Shown here in pieces: positions 11,601 through 21,469 of a DNA stretch of 64,000 nt. Source of the DNA: Neolentinus lepideus HHB14362 ss-1. Its lineage: Eukaryota > Basidiomycota > Agaricomycetes > Gloeophyllales > Gloeophyllaceae. The DNA is taken from the NCBI GenBank assembly GCA_001632425.1, contig KV425583.1, positions 193,781 to 257,780 on the forward strand. The letters are read 5' to 3'. Each line of letters starts with the position of its first letter. Position 1 is the first letter of the stretch. The translations under genes and the position numbers were made by a program. The notes beneath the pieces were generated by a model. The model worked only from the letters and a program-made list of their open reading frames with translations. It was not told the origin of the DNA and did no database searches.

Positions 11601-14600
11601 GAGAGGCGTAAGGCTGCCACCGAGCATGGGCACGTGTACGAGAAATAGAATACATATTCCGGAATGAAATAGACGAGACGGGTCGGATAACTAAGCAGGG
11701 ATTCGAGGTAGCATAGATTCTTCAGATTGTAGCATAGGCACCAGCAGAAGGAATGACTGTAATAGTTTCGGATTTGAAGTTCTTGAATCCAGACAACACG
11801 GCAAGCAAGGGGGTACTAGCGAATTGGGATGGGCGAAACAAACGGCAACGGGTGATAAAGGATATTTTGATGCAGTGAGTCGAGCTGGATCTCCTAGTCA
11901 CTGACCGGGATGGTCCAGATATCATAAGACTGTGGTTCGGCCATCAGGAAGATAGCACTCACTACGCAGACATATGGTGTCACGCTCTCCGACCTTGGAC
12001 GCCGGCTCCGACCTTGGACGCGGGCAAACTGCAGACTGCTACCGCTGGGCTGGCGTTACTCTGCGGGAGTTGGATGATCAGGTACATCGAGATTGGGAGA
12101 TGATGTCTGCCTGCACCATCAGCGCGGACACCGTGCGGAGGAGGAGGGACTGGGCCTCCTGATTCTGCTACTGGATCCTCACTTACTAGTAGCCATCAGG
12201 AGCGGGACCAGGAAAATTCAAGTGGGTAGATTACGCCAGGGAAGAGACCGAGTTAGTGGAGGTGCGTAGGAGGAAACTAGTATGGACGAGAAGGTGACCA
12301 TCTGCTCACTTCCTGTCTGCGGTAAGCTCTCTATGAGGCTTGCACAAATGAGCAGGAGCTAAGGCGATGAAATTTAGTACCCTGGACATTCAGCTGCTGT
12401 AGAATAGCGTACCAAATGTGTGTGCTTAAGATACCAATACAAAGTCTGAATAGCGCAAAGGTCGGTAAGGAACAAGTGATGACACAGCGAGACTCACAGC
12501 TCATTTGGCGATGCTCGAAAGGATCGCTATATGATTCAGCACAGGAGCGCGCATATTGAGTTGGAAGGCAGCTGTAGATACTTGATTGACGAGGAGTGGA
12601 TGGCACTGACTGGTGAGTACCGAAAACGGCACGTACAAGCAGTCGTCCTAGTCCTTTGTGAACTCCGAGAAAGCCAGGCGAGTCTGAGGGGACTGCTACA
12701 TGGACACCACAACAAGAGATGGGGGTATGTGCACGGACCAAGTCACAAAGGCACCCCAAGCCTCAACTTCTGCGATTGCAGCACATTGGCACTAGACGTG
12801 CTGACACCGCTTCGGGAGGTGAATGCTGTGGTGCTCAGGATCGCAGTGCGGTCAAAGAAGGAGGCACGGAAGGATGTCGGGAGCAGATTGTAGAAGGGGA
12901 TGAGAGCACCGCGCTGCTGCTGAAGAGGTCGGCTGCATCAGAGTGAAGCTGGGTGAGACTGGTGTCCGCGTAAGCACGCTAAGTAACAAGGTTTATGTTC
13001 GTGGGTGCTGAAGACCATGGCATCAAACCTGCTATTGAGCTTGAGGAGACGTCCATCTGTGAGATCGGCTTGGACGGATGGAAGGCGCCGACCTGCTGCA
13101 GAAGAGGTCAATTGTATCAGAGTGAGGCAGGGTGAGGCAGGTGTCCGCGTAAACACGCTAAGTAACAGGGTTCATGTTCGTGGGCGTTGAAGACCATGAC
13201 ATCGAACCCGGTATTGAGCTTGAGGAGGCGTTGAGGTGGGGAGAAATGGAGTTGAAGATCCATAGAAGACAAGAGTCGACAGTTTTCCCTGGTCCCCTTT
13301 ACAGATCCATCTGGCGATGCTCGTCGTCGACTGCCTCGAGCCAAATGTAGCTAACATGGAGTCCAGAAAGTGAAGAAAACGAAGAATCACAGAAAAACAA
13401 TGACAAGAAAGCGAATGAAAAGCGTAAAGGTACTGACCACCACATCACCGACAATTCCGTATTCATCCCATAGTACGCCGAGGCTGAGAGACTCGACTAA
13501 TGCTTCAGTGTGCTCATAACACCGTCGAATACATGGAAGGTTGCTTTCTAATTGGCCCCTGCGCGCTGTGCACCTTTCGATAACCATGTTAGTACAAAGA
13601 TCAGCAAGAATATAAGGCATTCTTACTTTGGACACCATCCTTGAACTATACAGGCCAGAAGAGCTTGTTCTGGGTAATCGGCAATGTATGTCCCAAGTCC
13701 GTATATTGTACGTCGAAACTCGGCATCGGCCCATATTATTACTTCGGGGGTCGTCATTACTGGCTTGAAACTATCAAGTATTCTAGAAAGTGACTTGTGA
13801 AAGAGTTGTCGCTTGAATTTACGAAAGGCCACGCTATTTTCATGCTCCCGATTGGCTGGTAAACACGATACATAAATTATCCGTGAGACTACAGCCAAGA
13901 GGAGACAACTTACTCTTCGGGAGTGCAAGAAACCCTATCAACACAACAGCGCCACGGTGTGCACGGCGCACGTTATTATGATGATTGCCCAACATCATGT
14001 ATAGCGGATAAAATTCGTTGTTCCCTGTGCCGACTGATACCGTCGTCTTATCGCTGCCCAAGATTATTGGTACGAACGCCGAACCCACTGTATTCGGATC
14101 CTGCGCTATTTTATTCTGATGCTGTACTTTAGATTATGTATGCTGTCGCCGAACATCTACTCACTGACTGTTCCCAAGCCCAGTCTCCCGACATGAAGTC
14201 TTTCAGACGGCGCCGACCGTTGACAAACTCACGTTTGGCGCAAGGGTCGATCTCGTCTTTGTAGTCTGGATTGGAAAGCATCTGATGCGCGACCTTCAGG
14301 GGGTCACGGAACCACACTTCATAGCCCTCCTTCATCCAAGCTGGAACATCTTCGGGATCTTCTGGCAATTCACCTTCGTATTGAATTGCGAACGATTCCC
14401 AATCAACGTCGGCGCCTATAGATGCGTCAATTGTATCGTACAAGTCCTTGGCGTCGGTGAACGGTGCTCCAGTACTCTCGTGTCCTGCTGCCCATATTGC
14501 CATTAGCCTATCGATTTTTTTGGCAGACATTTGCTCATCGGTGTAAAGAAATTCAGCAAGATCGAATGATGCTGCGTCGGCATAGGGCCACCAAGGATTT

Positions 14601-15543
14601 CTTCGAGTGGCTGATGGAGAGAGACTTGGTGGAGATGAATCAGAATCTGATTGCGTGGTGGGCGATGCTTGTAGGTACAATGGACGACCCTCTTCATCGC
14701 AAGGTTCTCCTAAAAGATAATGTAAGCTACTAAAATTGATGATTCAATTTAAAAAGATTAGGACGTACCAGTGAGGACCGGATGGATCTCTACAAGGACA
14801 TCATTTTCATCGGACACATCCAAGCCATTATTTGAAATGTGTTCCTTCTCCTGCTCCTCCAGCGCACCTTCCCGACACTGCAATTCTTCATCTTCCTGAT
14901 ACTCGAGGTGCTCAGCATTCACGGCGCTATTCGGTTTCGCGTTGTCGTCTCCTTCATCGTCATCTGAGTAGTCGTCTTCGGTCAAATAGTCATGTTCATG
15001 ATCCATAGAATCATCGACAGGAATATAGTCATAGAAATTAGGATGAAAGATGTTGTCTGAAAAATCGAGATTGGGAAATCCATCACTTGAAGACAGGCGC
15101 AGATAGTCCAGTGTCGTGTCCATTCTGTTATTTAGTCGATTTTGGGGGGGAGTGATGGGGAGATGTCGAGATGGGGAGGTGCTCGCGTACAACTCGGGAG
15201 GTAAGGAAGCGCTCAAGTCTGGTTGGTCAAGTGGCAGACATGATTCAATTGATGGTTTTTGCATGGATGGTTGGGGAGGAATCGGAGGATCTTCGGGCAC
15301 TGGACTTTTCATGCGGCGTCTCTTTCGAGACCTGAATAAATTGCCAAATAACCCACTCCCAGATGAACTGGGGCCAGCAACAGGCGCATATGCAGCATCG
15401 GGAGGGGGTTGATATGGGTGTTTCGCTTGCAGATGTTTCTTCAATCCACCAGAGGTGCGGAACCTCGCCTGGCATTTGTCGCAAACTAACACGTCGGAGT
15501 TGTCGGTGTCAGTAACTCGAAGACGATGGAATGAGGAAGGCAT
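8628..15543 (-). CDS. Plavaka-family transposon protein, apparently uninterrupted
   Basis: Large protein of the fungal Plavaka lineage (CACTA/EnSpm-like DNA transposons). From the ATG at 15543 it has a C2H2 finger (CDKCQARF...HLQAKH), an acidic disordered region, and then the conserved blocks: MSAKKIDRLMAIW, VWFRDPLKVAHQML, KDFMSGDWAWEQS, GSAFVPIILGSDKTTVSV, NNVRRAHRGAVVLIGFLALP, GVLWDEYGIVGDVV, PFTNDFPRADIHEMLSPDIL, KQWTGDDSKALMKVYLPAI, LCSSITESKHIKAVKEPYR, and C-terminal CALVHWF, IIRAAHLIPLFG and FYVNKYADHHAFEML. I could join about ten exons in frame without a stop: 15543-14769, about 14715-14165, about 14115-13905, about 13865-13630, about 13576-13438, 10346 onward, and so on. The intron 13437-10347 is 3.1 kb. 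No frameshift was found, so the copy may be functional or recently active. It diverges from the coiled-coil gene 240 bp away. Confidence 0.88.
10557..10612 (+). repeat. Dispersed repeat, copy 1 (copy 2 at about 12073-12128)
   Basis: Both copies run TGATC-(TA/AG)-GT-CATCG-GATTGGGA, then GTCTGCC-GCACCATCAG, with scattered mismatches. They are 1.5 kb apart within the large intron, which points to a repeat-built insertion. Confidence 0.65.
12905..13265 (+). repeat. Tandem duplication, unit about 179 bp
   Basis: GTGTCCGCGTAAGCACGCTA at 12963 recurs as GTGTCCGCGTAAACACGCTA at 13142, and the surrounding sequence (GCTGCTG...GAAGAGGTC, GTTCGTGGG, GAGCTTGAGGAG) is repeated at the same spacing. The two units are diverged by roughly a tenth to a fifth by eye. 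Confidence 0.8.
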
Positions 15544-15784
15544 AGCGATAGGAAATATATCTCGTAAATTTTGAGGGATATACGCTGGTACAATTGCTTG
15601 TATCAAAGTGCATTAATCGGACTTGACGAATTTTACAACTCCGTGCGCAGGAGGGGGTGAGAAAAAAAGTGACACTATTATTAAATATCTATACTATTGA
15701 GACACGTCAGCGTTCAACCGTCGCTACGACCATCAGCATTGAAATTTGCCCACCATTGGATTCCTCAGACGTTTCGATTTTATC

Positions 15785-18700
15785 ATGCCTGTTACTCGCC
15801 GACAAGAGTCACAGAAGGTCGGGCCTGCTCCACAGCCAACCCAAAAGCGAACCAAAAGGACGGCCGAGGAGATTGCTGCAGATAAGGAGATGCGAGAGCT
15901 CGCCAAGCAGGAGAGGGAGAGAGTCAGGGCAGAGAAGAAGGCAGGAGAAGAGATGAAGAAAAAGGTCAGAGAAGAGCTGAAGAAGGCGAGAGACGAGGAG
16001 AAGGCGATGGAAAAAATGGAGAAGGAAGCACGAAAGCAAGCTCGGGCAGATGCCAAAAAAAAGGATGAAGAAGAGAAGAGAGCACAGGAGCAAGAGAGAC
16101 TCGAAACCGAGGCCACGATGCTTGAGTCCCAGAGGCTTATCGCCGAAATGGAGGTGCAAGTTGCTCAGGCTGACAGGGATCAGATGGCAAATAGAGTTGT
16201 TGCTCCTACCGCCGCAGCTCGCCCTCGTCTGTTGAAGCGCACCTATGCTGTCGCCAACCTCCAAGACCTCGCTAACGTAGAAGCAAGGTGGAGGTCCGCG
16301 ACTCAGTCACGTGTTCGAGACCTTCAAGTTGACGATCAAAACTATGATGCTGGATCTGAAGAGAGGTCGTCGGAGGTAGGCGAGCACGATGAGCAACCTT
16401 TGATGATACAGGGCAAAAAGAGTCGTAAGGGGGGGGCAGGAGCTACGCCTAAACTAACCTTCAGAGACGAAGCAGAGGCCCGCCGCCAGCACCTGGAACT
16501 GGTAAGCGGTAATGGTGAGGCGTCCAAAGAGAAAGGTAGTGTTCAAAGCGAAAATACTGCGCCTCTTACACATGCAGGTATAAGGTAAGGACGATTTATA
16601 GTTGAAGTTCATCTTCGGATTTCACACGACGCATGGACAGAGTGATGGGACAGGTCACTGCCGACGACCTTGATCGAACACCACGTCCACGTCCCGTCGG
16701 TCCACGTCCCATCGCACCACGACCTATCGACTTCCTTATGAAGGATGATGCAAAGGATAAACTCAAGGAATCTCGAATGAAGTGGCCCAATCGGGGTGCC
16801 ACATCTACTCAATACTCACCTCTTATGGTTGTCGACAGAGCTCCTCTCCAGCCGCGCTTCAAGAACACGACCGCACTTGACTTTGCCATCAGCTCATCTA
16901 CTAGTAGTACTGGCAGACAGCGTGGCAACTCTTTGTCTAGCTCGGACAGTGTCGACTCCCATGATCAATCAGAAGTTCCCATGAATGATGATGTCTTGGG
17001 CTTCGGAAATGATGACCACGAAGAATGGATGGCTGCGGTGACTTCGCCTGTGAAAACACCCGTTGCACGTATGCAAGTAAAGGTAAGAGCAGACTACCTA
17101 TTCCTACAATTATATCACAATATACTCAAGCTCGCACTTGTCAGAAGTCGGTGGGTATCAAAGATGCTGTGACCCAGAAGCCCCCCTTCGATGAAGAGGT
17201 TGTCATCAATGACTTCCTTGTCACACCTCAGCCGAGAAAGCCCCGAAAGCGTACAACTGCGAAGGTAAGCGTTCAATGGAGATCTTCGTATTCTCAGGAT
17301 CTAATTATGGGTATTATAGATGCCTGCAGGTGTTGATGACAAGCATAAAGTACCGGTCGCGAAGGCCGGGAAAACTAAGGTGGGGCAACTTTATCATGAC
17401 TGCTGTTTATTGACTGTAAATACCATGCCGTACAGCCTGCTGGCAAGGCCATTGTGAAGTCAGAGACAGAAGACAGCATCACCGCCCCTCACCATAAATC
17501 CAAGGGCGTGATTGAGATCTCGGATTCGGATTCGGAGCCTGAAGCGGGCAGCCCTGTGAGGCGTCATCTCTATGAGCCTGGGTCTGACTCCGAAGTCGAT
17601 GTCGACTCATCATCTGAGACCTGTGTTACCACGGACACTGCGCAAGCAGAACAGCAGCCAAAGAATCGGCGTGTCAAAAATAACGAAATGCCTAACGGTA
17701 TTGCGACGAGTCCTTTCTGGCTGAGAGCCTTCATCCCCACGCTTATTCGCTACATGGCAACCCAGCTGGACCCCTGGTCAGCTGACGACAAAAAGCTTGT
17801 GCCTGTAATGCAAGATGCTTACAATGCGATTTTCCGAAGCAAGCACGGGCCTCTACTGATTGAAGCAAAAAGCGCTATCTATAAGCGGGTGAGTCTGTTA
17901 GATAAATTGCATGTGGTATTACCGGACTAATAAACCCAATCATTTACAGGCCATTCAGAAGCTGTATGAGTGGCGCACTCACATTGGTAACGGTGCACTT
18001 CAAGTCGTGGAAAATCACATGAACACGGAGCGCCGTGATCTATCGTCATACAGTGCTCGGGTTGCCTTCGCTCGTGAGATGCTAACTGGCTTTAAATTTG
18101 TATTCGCAAACACGAAGAGCGAGAACCAGAAGGTAAGATCGCAATTGATTCTCAATTTTTATGGCTCTAATGCAATACAGGAGTGGACGGGCCTGCTCTG
18201 CTCATCGTACATTCATTGTTGCTTGGCTTATCATTATCATTTCCTCAAAGGCTCGATGAATGTTTCCATTCCCCAGCTTCTGAATGACGACAATGAGGAA
18301 AAGTTGCCGATCGGAGCAATTGGTCTTGCCATCTGTGCAGTGAGTAGATCGAATATGACATCATGTAGTGGCTACTGACGTGCAGATAGGTTGAGCGGGT
18401 GCTTCGGAAGTGGAAACGCCGCGACATTGGCATTTGCAACCGGACCGGTAATCCCGTCATACTCGAGCGTCCAAAAGCATGTGACAATGGAAAGGGAAAG
18501 GGTAAGAAAACAAGGACAGCTGAGGATGACGATGGGGAGGGCGGGGTCAAGTTCACAGCAGCTTCGTGGGGTCGACTTACTCAAGACTGGGCAAAATGTG
18601 CTCGACGAGTGGGTCGCAGGGACCGTGATGACCTGGAGGAAACGATATCAAGCGCGATGGTCATTGCTGCCGGCACTGGTCGACGTGTTGAGTCTCTGGA

Positions 18701-18893
18701 TGGGTGTGGCTATGACTCTGATGAGGATGAACGAGCCAATCTCGCCGGGCCCTCTCCGTAAGCAGGTAAGCAGATTGTCCTTACTGTGTGCTCGTAAACC
18801 TGATATCTGGTATCTACACAGTCTTTCAGTTTCATCGATGGGTCTTCTGGCATGTCATCCTTTCAATCTCGTCACTCTGCATCCGTCTCATAG
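15785..18893 (+). CDS. Coiled-coil, SIM-containing protein of unknown function, transposon-linked
   Basis: No function recognised. From MPVTRRQES the first 150 residues are a Lys/Glu/Arg-rich charged helix (about 15870-16150) likely to form a coiled coil. Next come proline repeats PRPVGPRPIAPRPI (16685-16730), low-complexity acidic and serine segments, and VIEISDSDSEPE (17508-17543), which looks like a SUMO-interacting motif followed by acidic residues. A globular C-terminal domain starts near PFWLRAFIPTLIRYM and includes LYEWRTHIGNGALQVV, CCLAYHYHFLKGS and LPIGAIGLAICAVERVL. The style resembles agaricomycete-specific families such as DUF6532, but this is a weak impression. About nine exons join without a stop: the first intron is 16585-16640, and the last exon reads PFIDGSSGMSSFQ and ends at 18893. 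Divergent from the Plavaka gene and followed by the TAAG array. Confidence 0.7.
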
Positions 18894-19364
18894 CCTGGTT
18901 GCCTTGTTACATCAACAGGACTCATATTGCCATCCCAAGCTTTGCGCTGGTCGCCCTCGGCAGTCTTGTTGTGTTTCCGGCTGTAAGCTCCTGGGCCCGT
19001 CGACCTCCCGGGTCGGCGCCCATATACCTGCCATTTCTCTGCTTCCGATTCCTCGTCTTGTCATTCCTGTTCTTGTTGTTGACTCGCTGTTTTCTGGTAT
19101 CTCAAGCCACATTACGCTCTTACTTTCTTGGCTATTATCGTTTACTCGCTTTTGCGTGTTCTCGATCTGCTGCTTGCATTTGTTCCCGTGTCCACCCATG
19201 TTATCATCGTTCTTCCTCCCTTAGTATGCCTTAACGCGGTCTTAGTTGTCTTAGCTCGTCTTATATACTGTCATTTTTCTTAGCAATCCATCGAGTTCTT
19301 GTAGTCCTTAACTGTCTTGAAGGCATCTTAAATGAGCTTGCTCCGGACTTATTTAAAGCTGCCA
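18894..19364. other. Pyrimidine-rich tail leading into the terminal array
   Basis: No ORF with coding character. The strand is rich in T and C up to about 19220, then CTTA words appear (GTCTTAGTTGTCTTAGC). Confidence 0.5.
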
Positions 19365-19630
19365 GACAGTCCCAGACCAGTTTAATACCTGCTTAAGACA
19401 CCACTAAGACGCCCTCAGACGGGATAAGACAGTCTCAGACCAGTTTAATATCTGCGCAAGACACCACTAAGACACCCTAAGACGGGCAAAAGACAGTCTC
19501 AGACCAGTTTAATACCTACTCGAGACACCACTAAGACGCCCTCAGACGGGCATAAGACAGTCTCAGACCAGTTTAATATCTGCGCAAGACACGACTAAGA
19601 CACGACTAAGACACCCTAAGACGGGCATAA
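19365..19630 (+). repeat. Four tandem units of about 64 bp, TAAGAC-rich
   Basis: Units start GACAGT(C/T)(C/T)CAGACCAGTTTAATA at 19365, 19428, 19492 and 19556. The fourth is 75 bp because ACGACTAAGAC is duplicated inside it. Thirteen TAAG words occur between 19381 and 19680. There are no unique spacers, so it is a minisatellite, not a CRISPR array. It sits subterminally in the putative mobile segment. Confidence 0.92.
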
Positions 19631-19639
19631 GACAGGCAT

Positions 19640-19794
19640 AAGTCGGGCATAAGACGGTGGGAAGACACTCCAAGTCAGGACTTGCCTTAAGTTTACTTAA
19701 GCGACTTAATACGCCTTAAAGGCGACTTAGTAGGACTTACCGAAAACGATCAGATCTCAAGACGCGAGTAAGTCGGTCCGGCATTTTCCTGATG
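19640..19794. repeat. Right subterminal region and terminal motif
   Basis: CTTA words (inward TAAG on the other strand) run from about 19680 to 19740. The terminal part, reverse-complemented, starts CATCAGGAAAATGCCGGACC (19794-19775). The same first 11 bases occur at both ends of the 48.75 kb MITE. Confidence 0.6.
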
Positions 19795-19837
19795 CACGCC
19801 ACCGGGGGAAAAGCCCGAGCTATTAATTCATCTGACT

Positions 19838-20580
19838 TCAATTAAAAACATCCGAAACATACATAAGGAATTCGATGCGGAAGAATGATGTTGCTTCACC
19901 CGCGCAGTAGAAGCTAGACATGCAAAAGCAAAAGCAATGCATAATTATGGTCGAAAGTTGCACATAGGAACACACTACATAAATAGCCTCCGAGTACTGC
20001 AAGGAAGACAACCGGTGATCCAAATAACCCATAAACTCTACGGTTTTCTTCCAATTTGCGATAGGAACCCCAGTCCTACGACAAAATGAGTCGAATGTCC
20101 CTGTGCTCACTGCTCTCGTGGCAAGTTCAATCTTGTTCATCTGTGTCGAAGTGAGGACGCGACCCGTACGTTGAAGCTTGACGGTGTATCTCCCCTCCAT
20201 GCTCACTTGGGCAGGTGTGGCTGGATGGGCGAACCGGATTGTGGTCAATTCGTCATCTCTCGCGGGGATCGCATCTACGGTATACTTGGTTGTTTGATCA
20301 GATGTCTTCCCGAGCGTTACGAATGGGGTGACAACAGTCGGGAAAATATTCAGTGTTGGAGAAGGATAAGATTCTGAGCTCATCATGCATGAGACCAAAG
20401 CTATTGACGGACGACCAGTTGTTGCACCAAGACGGTTACCGTTTCCTACAGCATTCTTGAATGTTAATTACCAGGGAGTGAAGTATCTGACAAATACATA
20501 CCAATGCGATCCCAGACAACGATACTGGGCCAGCTTCATATGGCACAAGTATCGCCTACAACACTAAACAGACGGAATAC
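19838..20580 (-). CDS. Hypothetical protein fragment, unrecognised
   Basis: A long open frame (186 codons, start codon near 20398) can be extended upstream through an intron near 20510-20465 to give VPYEAGPVSLSGIAL joined to NAVGNGNRLGATTGRPSIAL, which reads like protein. The body includes FAHPATPAQVSMEGRY and RRTGVPIANWKKTVEF. The C-terminus turns hydrophobic and Cys-rich (IIMHCFCFCMSSF), perhaps an unspliced intron. I recognise no domain. It sits just outside the right end of the mobile segment and may be a remnant. Confidence 0.35.
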
Positions 20581-20599
20581 AGAACTCCAGTCTCGACTC

Positions 20600-21469
20600 T
20601 GAATCAGGGACATCATGAGAGATAAGAGGGTGTCTTCAAAGATGGGATCCGCCAACCTAATACTTTGAATAGATGCAGATGCTATCAGACTGTAAAATTA
20701 TCCATCTTTCACTTGGTGCTCAGAGATCCATATTCGCTGGTAATAGGCACCGCGAGATCCCAGAGCTTCTACATCGAGGGCAAGTCGCTGTGCAGCAAGA
20801 AAGACGTGCATTAAAAGCCTCGTGCAACTAGTGGGGAGCATTGGTTTTGATTGCTGCAGTCAGACGCATTTGGCGAAGACTGGTCGCTGCAGAGATATAG
20901 GTTAGTATAAGGTTACAGCTGTGAGCGACCTAAGGGATCCATCTACGAAAGACACTTATTATAAATGGCGCTTTCGATACAAGTATAGGGCGTCCACGGG
21001 TTACTCGGGCCATCGATAAAGACGCCCATAGGTAAGTTACCTATGAGGATCCTCGCATGCCCTTAGACGCCCTGAATCCATGTTATGCAGCAGCCTAAGT
21101 TATGCGACTTCCCGGTGTTGCCCTCGACGCTTAGGCCTATGGTAGTTCCTTGAATCAAGGATGATCCTTTGTTATGGCCATTTTACGTCGCAGACAGTGC
21201 AGCTGATTCACGGGCCGAGTGACTCCGCTGTGGTTCTGGAACCGGGATGCTGTATGTTTTTTCAGCCACCGTCAGTCTCTCGCCTTCTCCGGACGTGCTT
21301 TTACGGGCTCCACCACGCGATATGATAACCTGTTTACGTCGGTATCAGATGGAATCTGTGCCAGCCTGCGGTAGGGCCGGTCGTATTATCATGCACTTAA
21401 GCTCAGAGCCGAGTACTCTGAACTCTGGCCTCGACCATCATCCCCCAGCTTTACCTTTCAAACTAAAAG
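20600..21469. other. Intergenic region upstream of the MFS gene
   Basis: 870 bp with no supported gene. A perfect 19-base palindrome, CATAGGTAAGTTACCTATG, lies at 21027-21045. The rest should include the MFS promoter. Confidence 0.5.

Larger units (their letters stand above)
10347..13437 (-). other. 3.1 kb intron of the Plavaka gene carrying inserted DNA
   Basis: The exon before it ends GIVGDVV and the exon after it starts PFTNDFPRADI, which are adjacent in Plavaka proteins. The donor GTCAGT and the acceptor TTATAG preserve the frame, so the intervening 3,091 bases behave as one intron. Other introns in the gene are about 50-100 bases. The filling contains internal duplications (about 10557-10612 against 12073-12128, and a tandem pair at 12.9-13.26 kb) but no reading frame that I recognise. 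It is probably a non-autonomous insertion inside the intron. Confidence 0.75.
6284..19794. mobile_element. Putative composite DNA transposon with imperfect inverted ends
   Basis: The left end (6284-6308) and the reverse complement of the right end (19770-19794) both begin CATCAG and agree at about 19 of 25 positions. Just inside each end is a run of TAAG motifs read inward. Between them lie only repeat-type or transposon-type features: a helicase gene fragment, a complete Plavaka transposon gene, its inflated intron and a coiled-coil gene. The flanking host genes (Aly/REF and the ORF at 19.8 kb) are outside. I could not identify a target-site duplication. Alternatives are two or three independent, unrelated elements, or chance similarity of the ends. 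The enclosed genes are solid; the outer boundary is inference. Confidence 0.45.

Noticed and set aside
15729..15757. CATCAGCATTGAAATTTGCCC as the left end of a smaller element ending at 19794
   Set aside because: Only the first six bases match the right terminus well, and there is no TAAG array behind it; the 6284 end fits better.
19365..19630. Regular direct repeats that could be taken for a CRISPR array
   Set aside because: The units are contiguous 64-bp copies without unique spacers, and the gene structure around them is eukaryotic.
21027..21045. 19-base palindrome as an operator
   Set aside because: A single short palindrome in a 870-bp intergenic region, with no second copy; noted only.
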